Shown in pieces: positions 7,710 to 16,626 of a DNA stretch of 28,603 bases; position 1 is the stretch's first letter, and each line of letters starts with the position of its first letter. Both the position numbers and the translations under genes were made by a program. Source of the stretch: CAVYUC01 sp963783085 (GTDB lineage: Bacteria; Bacteroidota; Bacteroidia; Bacteroidales; Prolixibacteraceae); assembly GCA_963783085.1 (NCBI GenBank), contig CAWAMJ010000017.1, positions 1-28,603 on the forward strand. The letters run 5' to 3'. A model generated the notes under the pieces. The model worked only from the letters and a program-made list of their open reading frames with translations. It searched no databases and had not been told where the DNA came from.

Positions 7710-8031
7710 AAAATGTAGTATAGCGGATTATGCAGATGTTTTTCTGTTTTTAAAAGAAAAAAACATAAAAAAAGAAGCCATTACCGGGGGTGAAAAAAAT
7801 GTTGTATTTTGCGAAAAATCTATCAAACGAGAAGTGGCGGTTAACAAAATTGAAGCAGTAGATACGCTGGCAGCAGGAGATTTTTTGCATGGTTCGTTTT
7901 GTTATTTTTATTTAAACCTGCACGGTAATTTTAAGCAGGCATTGAAATCTGCTGCTGATTTTGCATCGGAAACCTGCTTATACAGGAGCACCCGAAGCTG
8001 GTTGAAAAAAAATGGAAAAGATAGTCGTTAA
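7696..8031 (+). pseudogene. C-terminal remnant of a PfkB-family carbohydrate kinase
   Basis: Reading one frame from 7696 (just after an in-frame TGA at 7693) to the stop at 8029-8031 gives about 110 residues with no ATG near the beginning. The sequence matches the last third of a ribokinase/PfkB kinase: KNIKKEAITGGENVVFCE, then VDTLAAGDFLHGSFCYFYL, then the ALKSAADFASETC helix and an RSTRSWL tail. In intact enzymes the anion-hole and catalytic motif is GAGD; here it is AAGD. The N-terminal two thirds, including the sugar-binding domain, is absent because the DUF4422 gene ends inside the same sequence. A GTG at 7834 could in principle start a 65-aa peptide, but it would have no fold of its own. 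The downstream phosphatase gene begins 11 nt after the stop. Confidence 0.8.
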
Positions 8032-8041
8032 AATTTAACCT

Positions 8042-9946
8042 ATGGGAATGATAAACAAATCAATTGGTTACAGGATAAGCATTTGGATTTCGCTTGCCGT
8101 AACAGGTGTTTTTATCATTTTTTTGTTGATTATCTATTTTTACAACCGGCAGTTGTTAAAGGAAAATATTGAAAACCGGGCAATTGGTTTAAGTTCGGTA
8201 GTCAACTCACGGGTGAATAAAGATGTAATGACAACACGCGAGGTCGCTAACAACCTGGCCACACAAGTTATTTACTACGCTAAAAATAACGACGCAAAAA
8301 TGCTCATTTCGCAGGTCATTCAAAAATACCCTTTTTTAAATGCCATTCACATTAATATTCAACCGGATGTGCCGCTGGAATACCACAATTATTTCGTGAT
8401 CAGAGCCGCTGATTCCCTGCAATACCAGCAATCTGATACGTTGATGTACGACTGTTTAAACGAAGAAGAAATTCTTCAGAATGTAAGGCTTGCAAAAAAA
8501 CCGGGATGGACGGAACCTTTCAGGTGCCATAAAGAAGGAAAAGTGTCGGTATCCTATTATTCGCCCATTTTCGCAGTTCATGAATCAGATACTGTTTTTC
8601 AGGGAGAAGTTTTTTGCGAACTTTCGCTTTCAGAATTAAACCGAAGCATTAACAGCCTGAAACTCAATGGAGGGTTCGCATTTCTCGTTAACAAATCAGG
8701 AAAATACATTACACATCCCCAAAAAGAAAAAATCCTGAATGATAATTTGTTCAATGTTTCAGCAAGAGTATTCAGATCAGAAGATGTGGATTTGGAAAAA
8801 ATCATAAAAAATAACAGGAGTGGTTCAATGGTGGCATATCCTGAATTGTTTAACTACAAGAAAAGTTGGGTTTACTACACTCCCGTGAATGAAAATCGCT
8901 GGTACATGATTTTTATGCTGCCATACAGCCAGTTGTTTGCAGAATTATACCTGATAACGTTGCAATTGCTGTTTTTTTCAGTGTTGGGGATCATCGCCAT
9001 TTTTTTCATTGTTACCTACATCACCAATAAACTTGTTGAGCCATTGAGCAGGGTAACGAGCCAACTAAAACAATTTAGCAGCCAGCCGGGACAGCTTTCA
9101 TCCGAAACTTCAGATGAAATTCAATTGGTTTCAGAAAGCCTGGACTCGCTAAAATTGTGGTTCGAAAAATTTCGGTCTGAACATAATCAGGAGGCCATAT
9201 CAAGAAACCTGCAAAAACAGGATCTGGTGCAGGCTTCAGAAATCCAACACAGCATAATCAATACCGGTTTTTCATCGGTAGCCCACCGAAACGAAATCGA
9301 TATGTATGCTGTGTATAAACCTGCACAGGTAGTTAGCGGCGACTTATTCGACTACTTTTTTATGGATGATGACAACCTGATTTTTACCATTGGCGATGTT
9401 TCGGGGAAAGGTGTTCCCGCGGCTATTTTTATGAGCATTGCACAAACCATAATCAAAACAAATTCCTCCTACAAAAAAGCCAGAAATATTGTTAACAAAG
9501 CCAATAAACAATTGTGTACCAACAATCAGCACCAGTTTTTCCTGACGCTGTTTCTTGGGGTTTTCAATGTTTCAAAAGGCGATTTATTTTACTGCAACGC
9601 TGCGCATACAAGTACGATTATTTTAAAAACCGACGGAAGTATGGTTGAGCTGAATGAATCTCATGGTCTGCCTCTGGGTTTATATCCTGACAAAGATTAT
9701 AATGATTCGCGAATCACCCTGGATAAAGGCGATACGATTGTTTTGTATACCGACGGTGTTACTGAATTGCAGAATAGTGAAAAAGCTCAGTTTGGCATCA
9801 ACCGTTTGAAACACGCGCTGGAACCACTTGCAGGAATGGCGCCAAAGAAAATGGCTAAACAACTGGAAAAAAACCTGGAAATTTTTCAGGAGAAAGCGCC
9901 TCAATACGACGATATCTGCATTTTTATCATCCGGTACAATCCATAA
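8042..9946 (+). CDS. Membrane sensor phosphatase: Cache - HAMP - SpoIIE/PP2C (RsbU-like)
   Basis: A 634-aa PPM-type serine phosphatase expected to dephosphorylate an anti-sigma-factor antagonist or other partner in response to an extracytoplasmic signal. TM1 is residues about 12-33. A periplasmic Cache-like domain runs to about 300 and contains GWTEPFRCHKEGKVSVSYYSPIF, ITHP and WYMIFMLPY. TM2 is about 303-327, followed by a HAMP linker and a coiled segment (328-400). The catalytic domain (about 420-634) shows PAQVVSGDLFDYF (Asp434), GDVSGKGVPAA (Asp452), CNAAHTS and YTDGVTE, all metal-binding motifs of SpoIIE phosphatases. An alternative ATG lies two codons in. No partner STAS or anti-sigma gene is in the window. 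The gene may once have followed the now truncated sugar kinase. Confidence 0.93.
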   Translation: MGMINKSIGYRISIWISLAVTGVFIIFLLIIYFYNRQLLKENIENRAIGLSSVVNSRVNKDVMTTREVANNLATQVIYYAKNNDAKMLISQVIQKYPFLNAIHINIQPDVPLEYHNYFVIRAADSLQYQQSDTLMYDCLNEEEILQNVRLAKKPGWTEPFRCHKEGKVSVSYYSPIFAVHESDTVFQGEVFCELSLSELNRSINSLKLNGGFAFLVNKSGKYITHPQKEKILNDNLFNVSARVFRSEDVDLEKIIKNNRSGSMVAYPELFNYKKSWVYYTPVNENRWYMIFMLPYSQLFAELYLITLQLLFFSVLGIIAIFFIVTYITNKLVEPLSRVTSQLKQFSSQPGQLSSETSDEIQLVSESLDSLKLWFEKFRSEHNQEAISRNLQKQDLVQASEIQHSIINTGFSSVAHRNEIDMYAVYKPAQVVSGDLFDYFFMDDDNLIFTIGDVSGKGVPAAIFMSIAQTIIKTNSSYKKARNIVNKANKQLCTNNQHQFFLTLFLGVFNVSKGDLFYCNAAHTSTIILKTDGSMVELNESHGLPLGLYPDKDYNDSRITLDKGDTIVLYTDGVTELQNSEKAQFGINRLKHALEPLAGMAPKKMAKQLEKNLEIFQEKAPQYDDICIFIIRYNP

Positions 9947-9971
9947 AAAAAGCCCGGTAAAACCGGGCTTT
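9944..9971 (-). terminator. Rho-independent terminator of clpC
   Basis: A perfect 10-bp stem, AAAGCCCGGT (9949-9958) and ACCGGGCTTT (9962-9971), with a 3-nt loop. Read on the minus strand it is followed by an unbroken run of T residues, which lies on the stop codon of the convergent phosphatase gene. It should stop clpC transcription strongly and may also work for the plus strand, where the T-run is limited to the stem's own TTT. Confidence 0.9.
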
Positions 9972-9977
9972 CAGTTA

Positions 9978-12503
9978 TTAATTGCTTATCTCTTTTGTTC
10001 CTGATAATATCCGCATCTGAAGTTTTTCATTTTTCTTGTCGAAACCAATCGAAATTGTATCGCCTTCTGTAATCGATGCTTTAATTATAATTTCGGCCAT
10101 TTCGTTTTCCAGGTATTTCTGAATTGCACGTTTCAACGGCCGTGCCCCGAATTGAGGATCGTATCCTTTTTCTGCCAGAAAATCCTTGGCCGCCGGTGAT
10201 ATTTTCAGTTTGTAATTCAGCGCTTCCACCCTTGCATATAAATCTTTGATTTCCAAATCGATAATTTGGTGAATGTGTTCTTTTGTTAACTGATTAAACA
10301 TCACCACATCGTCGATCCTGTTGAGGAATTCAGGTGCAAATGCCTTTTTCAGGGCTTTTTGAATGACATACTTTGCATGCTCATTTTCGCTAACGGCGGC
10401 AGCTTGGCTGGTAACAAAACCAACCCCGCGGCCAAAGTCCTTCAACTGCCTGGTACCAATGTTCGAAGTCATGATGACTATCGTATTCTTAAAGTCAACA
10501 CTACGGCCTAAACTATCTGTCAGACGACCCTCGTCGAGCAATTGCAGCAACAGGTGGAATACATCCGGGTGTGCCTTTTCAATCTCATCGAGCAATACCA
10601 CTGAATACGGTTTTCTCCTCACCTTTTCAGTAAGTTGTCCGCCTTCTTCATAACCAACATATCCGGGAGGCGCGCCAACCAGTCTTGAAACAGCGAATTT
10701 TTCCATGTATTCGCTCATATCTATCCTGATTAAGGAATCGAGCGTATCGAATAAATAGGTTGTAAGGACCTTTGCCAACTGGGTTTTTCCAACACCGGTT
10801 GGTCCAAGAAAAATAAACGATCCAATAGGCCGGTTCGGATCTTTTAAGCCGGCGCGGTTACGTTGAATGGCTTTCACAATTTTTGTAATTGCTTCATCCT
10901 GCCCAATAACTTTGCTGCGCAAGTCTTTTTCCATGTTCATCAAACGCTTTCCTTCGGCTTGTGCAATACGTTGCACCGGCACGCCCGACATCATGGCAAC
11001 CACTTCGGCTACTTTATGCTCGTCAACCGTCTCGCGATGGTTTATCAGTTCCTTTTCCCACAACTCTTTTTCTTTCTCGAGCTGCTGTAACAGTGTTTTT
11101 TCTTTGTCTCGGAAATTCGCTGCCAATTCAAAATTCTGACTTTTTACCGCGACTATTTTTTCTTCTTTTGTTTTTTCTATTTTCTCTTCGATCTTAACAA
11201 TCCGTTCGGGAACGTTAATATTTGAAATATGAACCCTTGAACCGGCTTCATCCAATGCATCAATAGCTTTATCCGGTAAATACCTGTCGGAAATGTACCG
11301 GGCCGTAAGCTGAACGCATGCTTTAATTGCCTGCGGTGTGTAGTTTACATTATGGTGATCTTCGTACCGGCTTTTAATGTTGTTCAATATTTCAACGGTT
11401 TCATCAACCGAAGTAGGATCGACCATTACTTTCTGAAATCGCCTTTCAAGAGCGCCGTCTTTTTCGATATGTTGCCTGTATTCATCGAGTGTAGTTGCAC
11501 CGATACACTGAATATCTCCGCGTGCCAGCGCAGGTTTCAGCATGTTGGCTGCATCCAGCGAACCTGTTGCCCCGCCAGCGCCTACAATCGTGTGAATTTC
11601 ATCGATAAAAAGAATAACGTTATTGACTTTTGTTAATTCGTTCAAAATAGCTTTCATCCGTTCCTCGAACTGTCCGCGGTACTTTGTACCCGCCACAATG
11701 GAAGCAATGTCAAGGCTGACAACTCTTTTATCGAATAAAATGCGAGACACTTTTTTACCGATAATACGCAAAGCAAGTCCCTCTGCAATGGCTGATTTAC
11801 CAACCCCCGGTTCACCGATTAAAATCGGGTTGTTCTTTTTCCGGCGACTTAGAATCTGAGCAAGCCGCTCAATTTCTTTTTCACGTCCAACAATTGGATC
11901 GAGGTTGTTTTCTTCTGCCAGCTTTGTAATATCAATTCCAAAGTTATCCAACACCGGCGTATCTGATTTTGATGCGCCGCCTTTTTTAGGCCCCGTGCCT
12001 CCTGGTGCTTTTGAAAAAGCGTCGCCGGCATCATCATCATCGCTGTCGGGGAAATTCGATTTGGCTTCCGGTGTTTTATAATCTTTCAGCTGCGATTTAA
12101 CGATGTAATAATTAACACCGAAATCTACCAGGACTTGGGTGACAATGTTTTCGTTGTCTTTAAGTATGGCGAGCAATAAATGCCCGCTGTTTGCTGTTGG
12201 ATTTTTAAATGAACGAGCTTCGAGGTATATTAATTTTAAAGCCTTTTCAGCCGATTTTAACATAACCAGGTCGGAGTGGTCATCGATGATTTTTTCTGTT
12301 TTGATTTTGCTTTCCAGCAAATGTTTTATTTCTATCAGATCGACACCTAAATTTTCAAGAATATCCGTGGCAATACCTTCGCCGTCGCGCAATATGCCTA
12401 AAAATAAATGTTCCTGACCTATATAATCGTTACCAAGCCGGATAGCTTCCTCTCTGCTATATCCAATTATATCCTTAATTCTTGGTGAAAATTGTGATTC
12501 CAT
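9978..12503 (-). CDS. clpC: ATP-dependent Clp protease ATP-binding subunit ClpC
   Basis: A class I Hsp100 AAA+ unfoldase that feeds substrates to the ClpP peptidase and supports proteostasis and stress survival. The 841-aa protein has the double Clp N-domain repeat (residues 1-145), an acidic and Gly-rich linker (about 150-185), AAA-1 with Walker A GEPGVGKS (230-237) and Walker B LFIDEIH, a UVR/coiled-coil middle region (NFELAANFRDKEKTLLQQLEKE) that separates ClpC from ClpB, AAA-2 with GPTGVGKT, pore segment GYVGYEEGG and LLDEIEKAH, and the D2-small domain near YDPQFGARPLKRAIQ. The start at 12503 is supported by an AAGGAG at 12506-12511 with 5 nt spacing. It is divergent from gyrA across 271 bp. 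No CIRCE- or CtsR-type operator was found. Confidence 0.97.
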   Translation of the reverse strand: MESQFSPRIKDIIGYSREEAIRLGNDYIGQEHLFLGILRDGEGIATDILENLGVDLIEIKHLLESKIKTEKIIDDHSDLVMLKSAEKALKLIYLEARSFKNPTANSGHLLLAILKDNENIVTQVLVDFGVNYYIVKSQLKDYKTPEAKSNFPDSDDDDAGDAFSKAPGGTGPKKGGASKSDTPVLDNFGIDITKLAEENNLDPIVGREKEIERLAQILSRRKKNNPILIGEPGVGKSAIAEGLALRIIGKKVSRILFDKRVVSLDIASIVAGTKYRGQFEERMKAILNELTKVNNVILFIDEIHTIVGAGGATGSLDAANMLKPALARGDIQCIGATTLDEYRQHIEKDGALERRFQKVMVDPTSVDETVEILNNIKSRYEDHHNVNYTPQAIKACVQLTARYISDRYLPDKAIDALDEAGSRVHISNINVPERIVKIEEKIEKTKEEKIVAVKSQNFELAANFRDKEKTLLQQLEKEKELWEKELINHRETVDEHKVAEVVAMMSGVPVQRIAQAEGKRLMNMEKDLRSKVIGQDEAITKIVKAIQRNRAGLKDPNRPIGSFIFLGPTGVGKTQLAKVLTTYLFDTLDSLIRIDMSEYMEKFAVSRLVGAPPGYVGYEEGGQLTEKVRRKPYSVVLLDEIEKAHPDVFHLLLQLLDEGRLTDSLGRSVDFKNTIVIMTSNIGTRQLKDFGRGVGFVTSQAAAVSENEHAKYVIQKALKKAFAPEFLNRIDDVVMFNQLTKEHIHQIIDLEIKDLYARVEALNYKLKISPAAKDFLAEKGYDPQFGARPLKRAIQKYLENEMAEIIIKASITEGDTISIGFDKKNEKLQMRILSGTKEISN

Positions 12504-12774
12504 ATTACTCCTTAAAATTTCACATTATCCAACAAATACTATTCCTAAATGTTGAGCACTTAAAAATACTGAAAAAAACCCCATTAATTCCGAATTTACT
12601 GTCGAAGTTATTAAGAAAAAAACGTTCCGCTGAATTATTGACAGTTCGTTTGTTAATATTTTCTCTTGTCTGTTACTTTAAAACCACTATAAATATGTCC
12701 TTTTGACAGATGATTTTATTATTTTTGTGCGTCATTTTTAAGACGATAATTTATACAATAAAAAGGAGATATAA
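12504..12774. promoter_or_regulatory. Divergent clpC/gyrA control region with strong ribosome-binding sites
   Basis: Both flanking genes have clear Shine-Dalgarno sequences, AAGGAG at 12763-12768 for gyrA (6 nt before ATG) and AAGGAG on the minus strand at 12506-12511 for clpC. This contrasts with most other genes in the window. A -7 candidate TATTTTTG for gyrA lies at 12720-12727, giving a leader of about 40 nt; a TTTTGACA at 12701-12708 is closer than the usual -33 spacing. No convincing minus-strand -7 box was seen for clpC. Confidence 0.5.
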
Positions 12775-15303
12775 ATGAGTGATGGTGAAAGAATTATCAG
12801 AATAAACATTGAAGAGCAGATGAAATCTGCTTACATTGATTATTCAATGTCAGTAATCGTTTCACGTGCATTACCTGACGTTCGCGATGGTTTTAAACCT
12901 GTGCATCGCAGGGTATTATACGGAATGAATGAATTGGGTGTGTTTTCGAACCGTTCATATAAAAAATCTGCCAGAATTGTTGGAGAAGTATTGGGGAAAT
13001 ATCACCCACATGGGGATTCTTCAGTATATTTTACGATGGTGAGGATGGCCCAACCATGGTCATTGAGATATCCACTGATCGACGGGCAGGGAAACTTTGG
13101 TTCTGTTGACGGAGATAGTCCCGCAGCAATGCGGTACACCGAGGCAAGAATGGCGAAGATTGCAGAAGAAACGCTCGCCGATTTGGAAAAAAACACGGTT
13201 GATTTTCAACCCAATTTTGATGAATCCCTCAAAGAACCAACGGTACTGCCAACTCGTATTCCGCAGTTGTTAATCAACGGTTCATCGGGCATTGCAGTAG
13301 GTATGGCTACAAACATGCCGCCGCACAATTTATCAGATACAATCGATGCAATAATTGCCTATATCGAAAACAATGAAGTAACCATTGACGACCTGGCCGA
13401 AATTGTTAAAGCGCCTGATTTTCCAACCGGCGGTATTATCTACGGTTACCAGGGCGTAAAGGAAGCGTTTGAAACCGGCCGCGGCAGGATTACCATTCGT
13501 GGAAAAGCACATATCGAAAATGAAGGCGGCAGGGAAAAAATAATTGTGACCGAAATTCCATACCAGGTCAACCGTGCCGAAATGATTCAAAAAACGGCGG
13601 AATTGGTTAACGACAAGAAAATAGAAGGTATTTCCAATGTAAACGACGAATCGGGCAGGGAAGGGATGCGCGTTGTTTACGATTTGAAGCGCGATGCCAT
13701 GAGCAATGTGGTATTGAACAAATTGTACAAATATACGGCACTTCAAACAACGTTCAATGTTAACAATATTGCGCTGGTACATGGCCGTCCAAAAATGCTT
13801 AATATAAAGGATTTAATCCGGCATTTTGTCGACCATCGCCATGAAGTGGTAACCCGCAGGACCCAATACGATCTCGAGCAGGCGGAAAAAAGGGCACATA
13901 TCCTGGAAGGTCTGATCATTGCCAGCGACAATATCGATGAAGTAATTGCCATTATCCGTGGTTCTTCGACTCCGGATGAAGCCCGCGAAAAATTAATGGA
14001 AAGGTTCGGGCTAACCGAAACACAAGCCCGTGCAATAGTTGATATGCGTTTAAGACAACTAACTGGTCTTGAACAGGATAAGCTCCGAAGCGAATATGAC
14101 GAGATCAAAATACAAATTGAATACCTTAAAAGTGTGCTCGCCGATTTTATCCTGCGGATGAATATTATCAAGGAAGAACTTCTGGAAATAAAAAGTAGGT
14201 TCGGCGACGCCCGCAGAACGGAAATTATACCGAATGCCGAAGAATTCAACCCGGAAGACTTTTATGCGGATGAAGATATGGTAATCACCATCTCTCATTT
14301 GGGTTACATTAAACGTACACCGCTTACCGAATTCAGGACACAGGGCAGGGGAGGCGTTGGCTCAAAGGGAAGCACAACACGCGATGAAGATTTCCTTGAA
14401 CATCTTTTTATTGCATCGATGCACAACACGGTGCTTCTGTTCACTAAAAAAGGCAGATGTTACTGGATGAAGGTGTACCAGATTCCGGAAGGCTCCCGTT
14501 CATCGAAAGGCCGAGCGATACAAAATATCCTGAACATCGAACCGGATGATAAAGTATTGGCTTTCATAAAAGTGAAAACACTTTCCGACGAAGATTTCAT
14601 CAACAACAATTATATCCTTCTCGCCACTAAAAACGGAGTCATAAAGAAAACTTCGCTGGAAGCTTATTCACGGCCACGCCAAAACGGTGTTAATGCCATC
14701 AATATAAAAGAAGGCGACGAGTTGATTGAAGCCCGGTTGACCAATGGCACCAGTGAAATATTACTGGCAGTTCGTTCCGGAAAAGCAATCAGGTTTAATG
14801 AAGCAAAGGTAAGGCCGATGGGCCGGACCGCAACAGGTGTGCGCGGAATCACTCTCAAAGATGATAAAGACGAATTAATTGGTATGGTATGTGTAAATAA
14901 CGGGGCCGAAGATATTCTCGTTATCTCAGAAAACGGATATGGAAAACGCTCTCAAATAGACGATTACAGGATTACAAACCGGGGTGGGAAAGGAGTGAAA
15001 ACATTGAATGTTACACCAAAAACAGGAGCATTGATTGCGATTAAAAGCGTATCGAATGAAAATGATTTGATGATTATAACTGTGAAAGGCCTCACCATTC
15101 GTTTAGCTGTCAGTTCAATTTCCGTATTGGGAAGGGCAACACAGGGAGTGCGTTTAATCAACCTGAGGAATGATGATAATATTGCCTCTGTTGCGAGGGT
15201 TGTTAATGTGGAAAAGGAAACTGATGAAATTGAAGAAGCTCTCGAGCCTGACGATGAACTCGAGCCTGACGATGAAAATGATGAAAATAATAATGAAGAT
15301 TAA
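12775..15303 (+). CDS. gyrA: DNA gyrase subunit A
   Basis: The DNA-breaking subunit of gyrase, which introduces negative supercoils using ATP hydrolysed by GyrB. The 842-aa protein has the winged-helix region with KYHPHGDSSVYFTMVRMAQ (residues 75-93), the catalytic Tyr121 in MRYTEARM, the coiled-coil and KLMERFGLTETQARAIVDMRLRQLTGLE segment, and a beta-pinwheel C-terminal domain beginning near residue 500. A GyrA-box-like QGRGGVG is present, which favours GyrA over ParC. The position equivalent to E. coli Asp87 is Phe86, while Ser82 matches Ser83. The C-terminus is an acidic tail containing an exact 18-nt tandem duplication (LEPDDE twice). Confidence 0.96.
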   Translation: MSDGERIIRINIEEQMKSAYIDYSMSVIVSRALPDVRDGFKPVHRRVLYGMNELGVFSNRSYKKSARIVGEVLGKYHPHGDSSVYFTMVRMAQPWSLRYPLIDGQGNFGSVDGDSPAAMRYTEARMAKIAEETLADLEKNTVDFQPNFDESLKEPTVLPTRIPQLLINGSSGIAVGMATNMPPHNLSDTIDAIIAYIENNEVTIDDLAEIVKAPDFPTGGIIYGYQGVKEAFETGRGRITIRGKAHIENEGGREKIIVTEIPYQVNRAEMIQKTAELVNDKKIEGISNVNDESGREGMRVVYDLKRDAMSNVVLNKLYKYTALQTTFNVNNIALVHGRPKMLNIKDLIRHFVDHRHEVVTRRTQYDLEQAEKRAHILEGLIIASDNIDEVIAIIRGSSTPDEAREKLMERFGLTETQARAIVDMRLRQLTGLEQDKLRSEYDEIKIQIEYLKSVLADFILRMNIIKEELLEIKSRFGDARRTEIIPNAEEFNPEDFYADEDMVITISHLGYIKRTPLTEFRTQGRGGVGSKGSTTRDEDFLEHLFIASMHNTVLLFTKKGRCYWMKVYQIPEGSRSSKGRAIQNILNIEPDDKVLAFIKVKTLSDEDFINNNYILLATKNGVIKKTSLEAYSRPRQNGVNAINIKEGDELIEARLTNGTSEILLAVRSGKAIRFNEAKVRPMGRTATGVRGITLKDDKDELIGMVCVNNGAEDILVISENGYGKRSQIDDYRITNRGGKGVKTLNVTPKTGALIAIKSVSNENDLMIITVKGLTIRLAVSSISVLGRATQGVRLINLRNDDNIASVARVVNVEKETDEIEEALEPDDELEPDDENDENNNED
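15241..15276 (+). repeat. Tandem 18-nt duplication in the gyrA tail
   Basis: CTCGAGCCTGACGATGAA occurs twice in a row (15241-15258 and 15259-15276), encoding LEPDDE-LEPDDE. The copies are identical, so the duplication is recent or maintained by slippage. It lies in the disordered acidic C-terminus and keeps the reading frame. Confidence 0.95.
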
Positions 15304-15370
15304 TTTATAATTTCGTTTTGTCAAAAGTTTGTAAATATCTTTAAAACAAATTAATATTAAATTTTTAGCA

Positions 15371-16546
15371 ATGAAAAGAACAATTATTCTGCTCACCTTT
15401 GTGTTTGCATTTTCTGCCAGCTTTGCCCAAAAGGGAAAAGTATCCAGCGCCGAAAATTATAAAGATAGTGGTAAGCTAAAAGAAGCTTTGGAAACTATCA
15501 ATACAACGATTGATCCCAGCAACGATAAATCAGAAAAGACCATTGGATGGCCTCATGCATGGGAAGTGCGGGGAGATATTTATCAGGCAATTTACCAATC
15601 GAAAGATGAAAATGTAAAAAGCCTGGCTGATGATCCTTTGGCTGAAGCTTTAGAATCCTATAAAAAAGCGCTCGAGCTGGACGACAAAGACAGGTACAGC
15701 AAAAATATTAAGATTAAATTAACTCTGCTCACCAACGATCTTACCAATCAGGCAGTGCAAGCGTTCAACGATGAAAAATTTGAAAAAGCCTTGCATTCGT
15801 TTGAACAAATTCTCGACGTTCAAAACATGGATATCATTAAAGCGGATAGTCCGGACGCAGTTGATACGGTAATTATTTTCAATTCGGCGCTGGCTGCATA
15901 CAATGCACAGAATTACGATAAAGCGATAGAATATTATAGTGAAGCTGCTAAATATGGTTATAATGGAGCCCGTACATATAGCTTGCTTGCAAATACATAT
16001 CAGTTGAAAAAAGATACACTGGGCGCATTGGAAGCATTGAAAGAAGGCTTTGAGAAATATCCTGAAGACAATACGGTATTGACAAGCATGATTCAGATTT
16101 ATCTTGATATGAACAAAACAGAAGAAGCGATGAAATACCTGGACATGGCCATTCAACAGGATCCAACCAACGCTACTTACCTTTTCGCACAGGGAACCCT
16201 TTATGAAAAAGTTGGCGAAGAAGAAAAAGCAATAGAATCTTACGAAAAAGCCATCGATGTTGACGAAAATTATTTTGATGCATACTACAACCTGGGTGCA
16301 CTTTACTACAACGAGGGTGTGAAACAGATAGAAGTAGCCAATGCAATCCCGGCGAATGAAAATGAAAAATATCAGGAAGAATTGAAAAAAGCAGATAAAT
16401 GGTTCGAAAAAGCGCTTCCTTACATGGAAAAATGCCATGAGTTAAAACCGGAACAGAAAATGACGCTTGAATCGTTGAAAAACCTGTATTACCGTCTGAA
16501 AATGATGGAAAAATACAATCAGATTATGGAACAGTTAAACCAGTAA
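15371..16546 (+). CDS. Exported tetratricopeptide-repeat protein (TPR paralog 1)
   Basis: A 391-aa protein with a Sec signal peptide, MKRTIILLTFVFAFSASFAQ, with probable cleavage after SFA or AQ and no lipobox. The mature protein is a TPR solenoid; clear repeats include DKAIEYYSEAAKYGYNGARTYSLLANTYQL, GALEALKEGFEKYP, EEAMKYLDMAIQQDPTNATYLFAQGTLYEK and EKAIESYEKAIDVDENYFDAYYNLG, with a conserved ALPYMEKCHELKP helix near the end. It would act in the periplasm as a scaffold for protein-protein contacts; the partner is unknown. It starts 67 bp after gyrA, with no terminator between. The next gene is a close paralog of exactly the same length. Confidence 0.88.
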   Translation: MKRTIILLTFVFAFSASFAQKGKVSSAENYKDSGKLKEALETINTTIDPSNDKSEKTIGWPHAWEVRGDIYQAIYQSKDENVKSLADDPLAEALESYKKALELDDKDRYSKNIKIKLTLLTNDLTNQAVQAFNDEKFEKALHSFEQILDVQNMDIIKADSPDAVDTVIIFNSALAAYNAQNYDKAIEYYSEAAKYGYNGARTYSLLANTYQLKKDTLGALEALKEGFEKYPEDNTVLTSMIQIYLDMNKTEEAMKYLDMAIQQDPTNATYLFAQGTLYEKVGEEEKAIESYEKAIDVDENYFDAYYNLGALYYNEGVKQIEVANAIPANENEKYQEELKKADKWFEKALPYMEKCHELKPEQKMTLESLKNLYYRLKMMEKYNQIMEQLNQ

Positions 16547-16557
16547 TCAACGAATAT

Positions 16558-16588
16558 AAGGAAGGTATAAAAACCTTCCTTTTCTTTT
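16558..16588 (+). terminator. Rho-independent terminator after TPR paralog 1
   Basis: A 9-bp perfect stem, AAGGAAGGT (16558-16566) and ACCTTCCTT (16573-16581), with a 6-nt loop, followed by a T-rich tract (TTCTTTT). It lies 12 bp after the stop codon and separates the two TPR genes into different transcripts. Confidence 0.85.
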
Positions 16589-16626
16589 ACGTCCACTTAT
16601 AAACATAATATATATTTAAGTAATAA

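Noticed and set aside
7834..8031. A 65-aa gene starting at GTG
   Set aside because: It is only the end of a PfkB kinase domain and the homology continues upstream of the GTG, so it is called a relic.
12549..12570. CIRCE-like half-site (TTGAGCACTT) before clpC
   Set aside because: There is no second inverted half at the required 9-nt spacing, and the match to TTAGCACTC is imperfect.
15719..16438. Long minus-strand open frame opposite TPR paralog 1
   Set aside because: It is Cys- and Phe-rich, a typical shadow of a Lys/Glu-rich TPR gene, and has no protein-like pattern.
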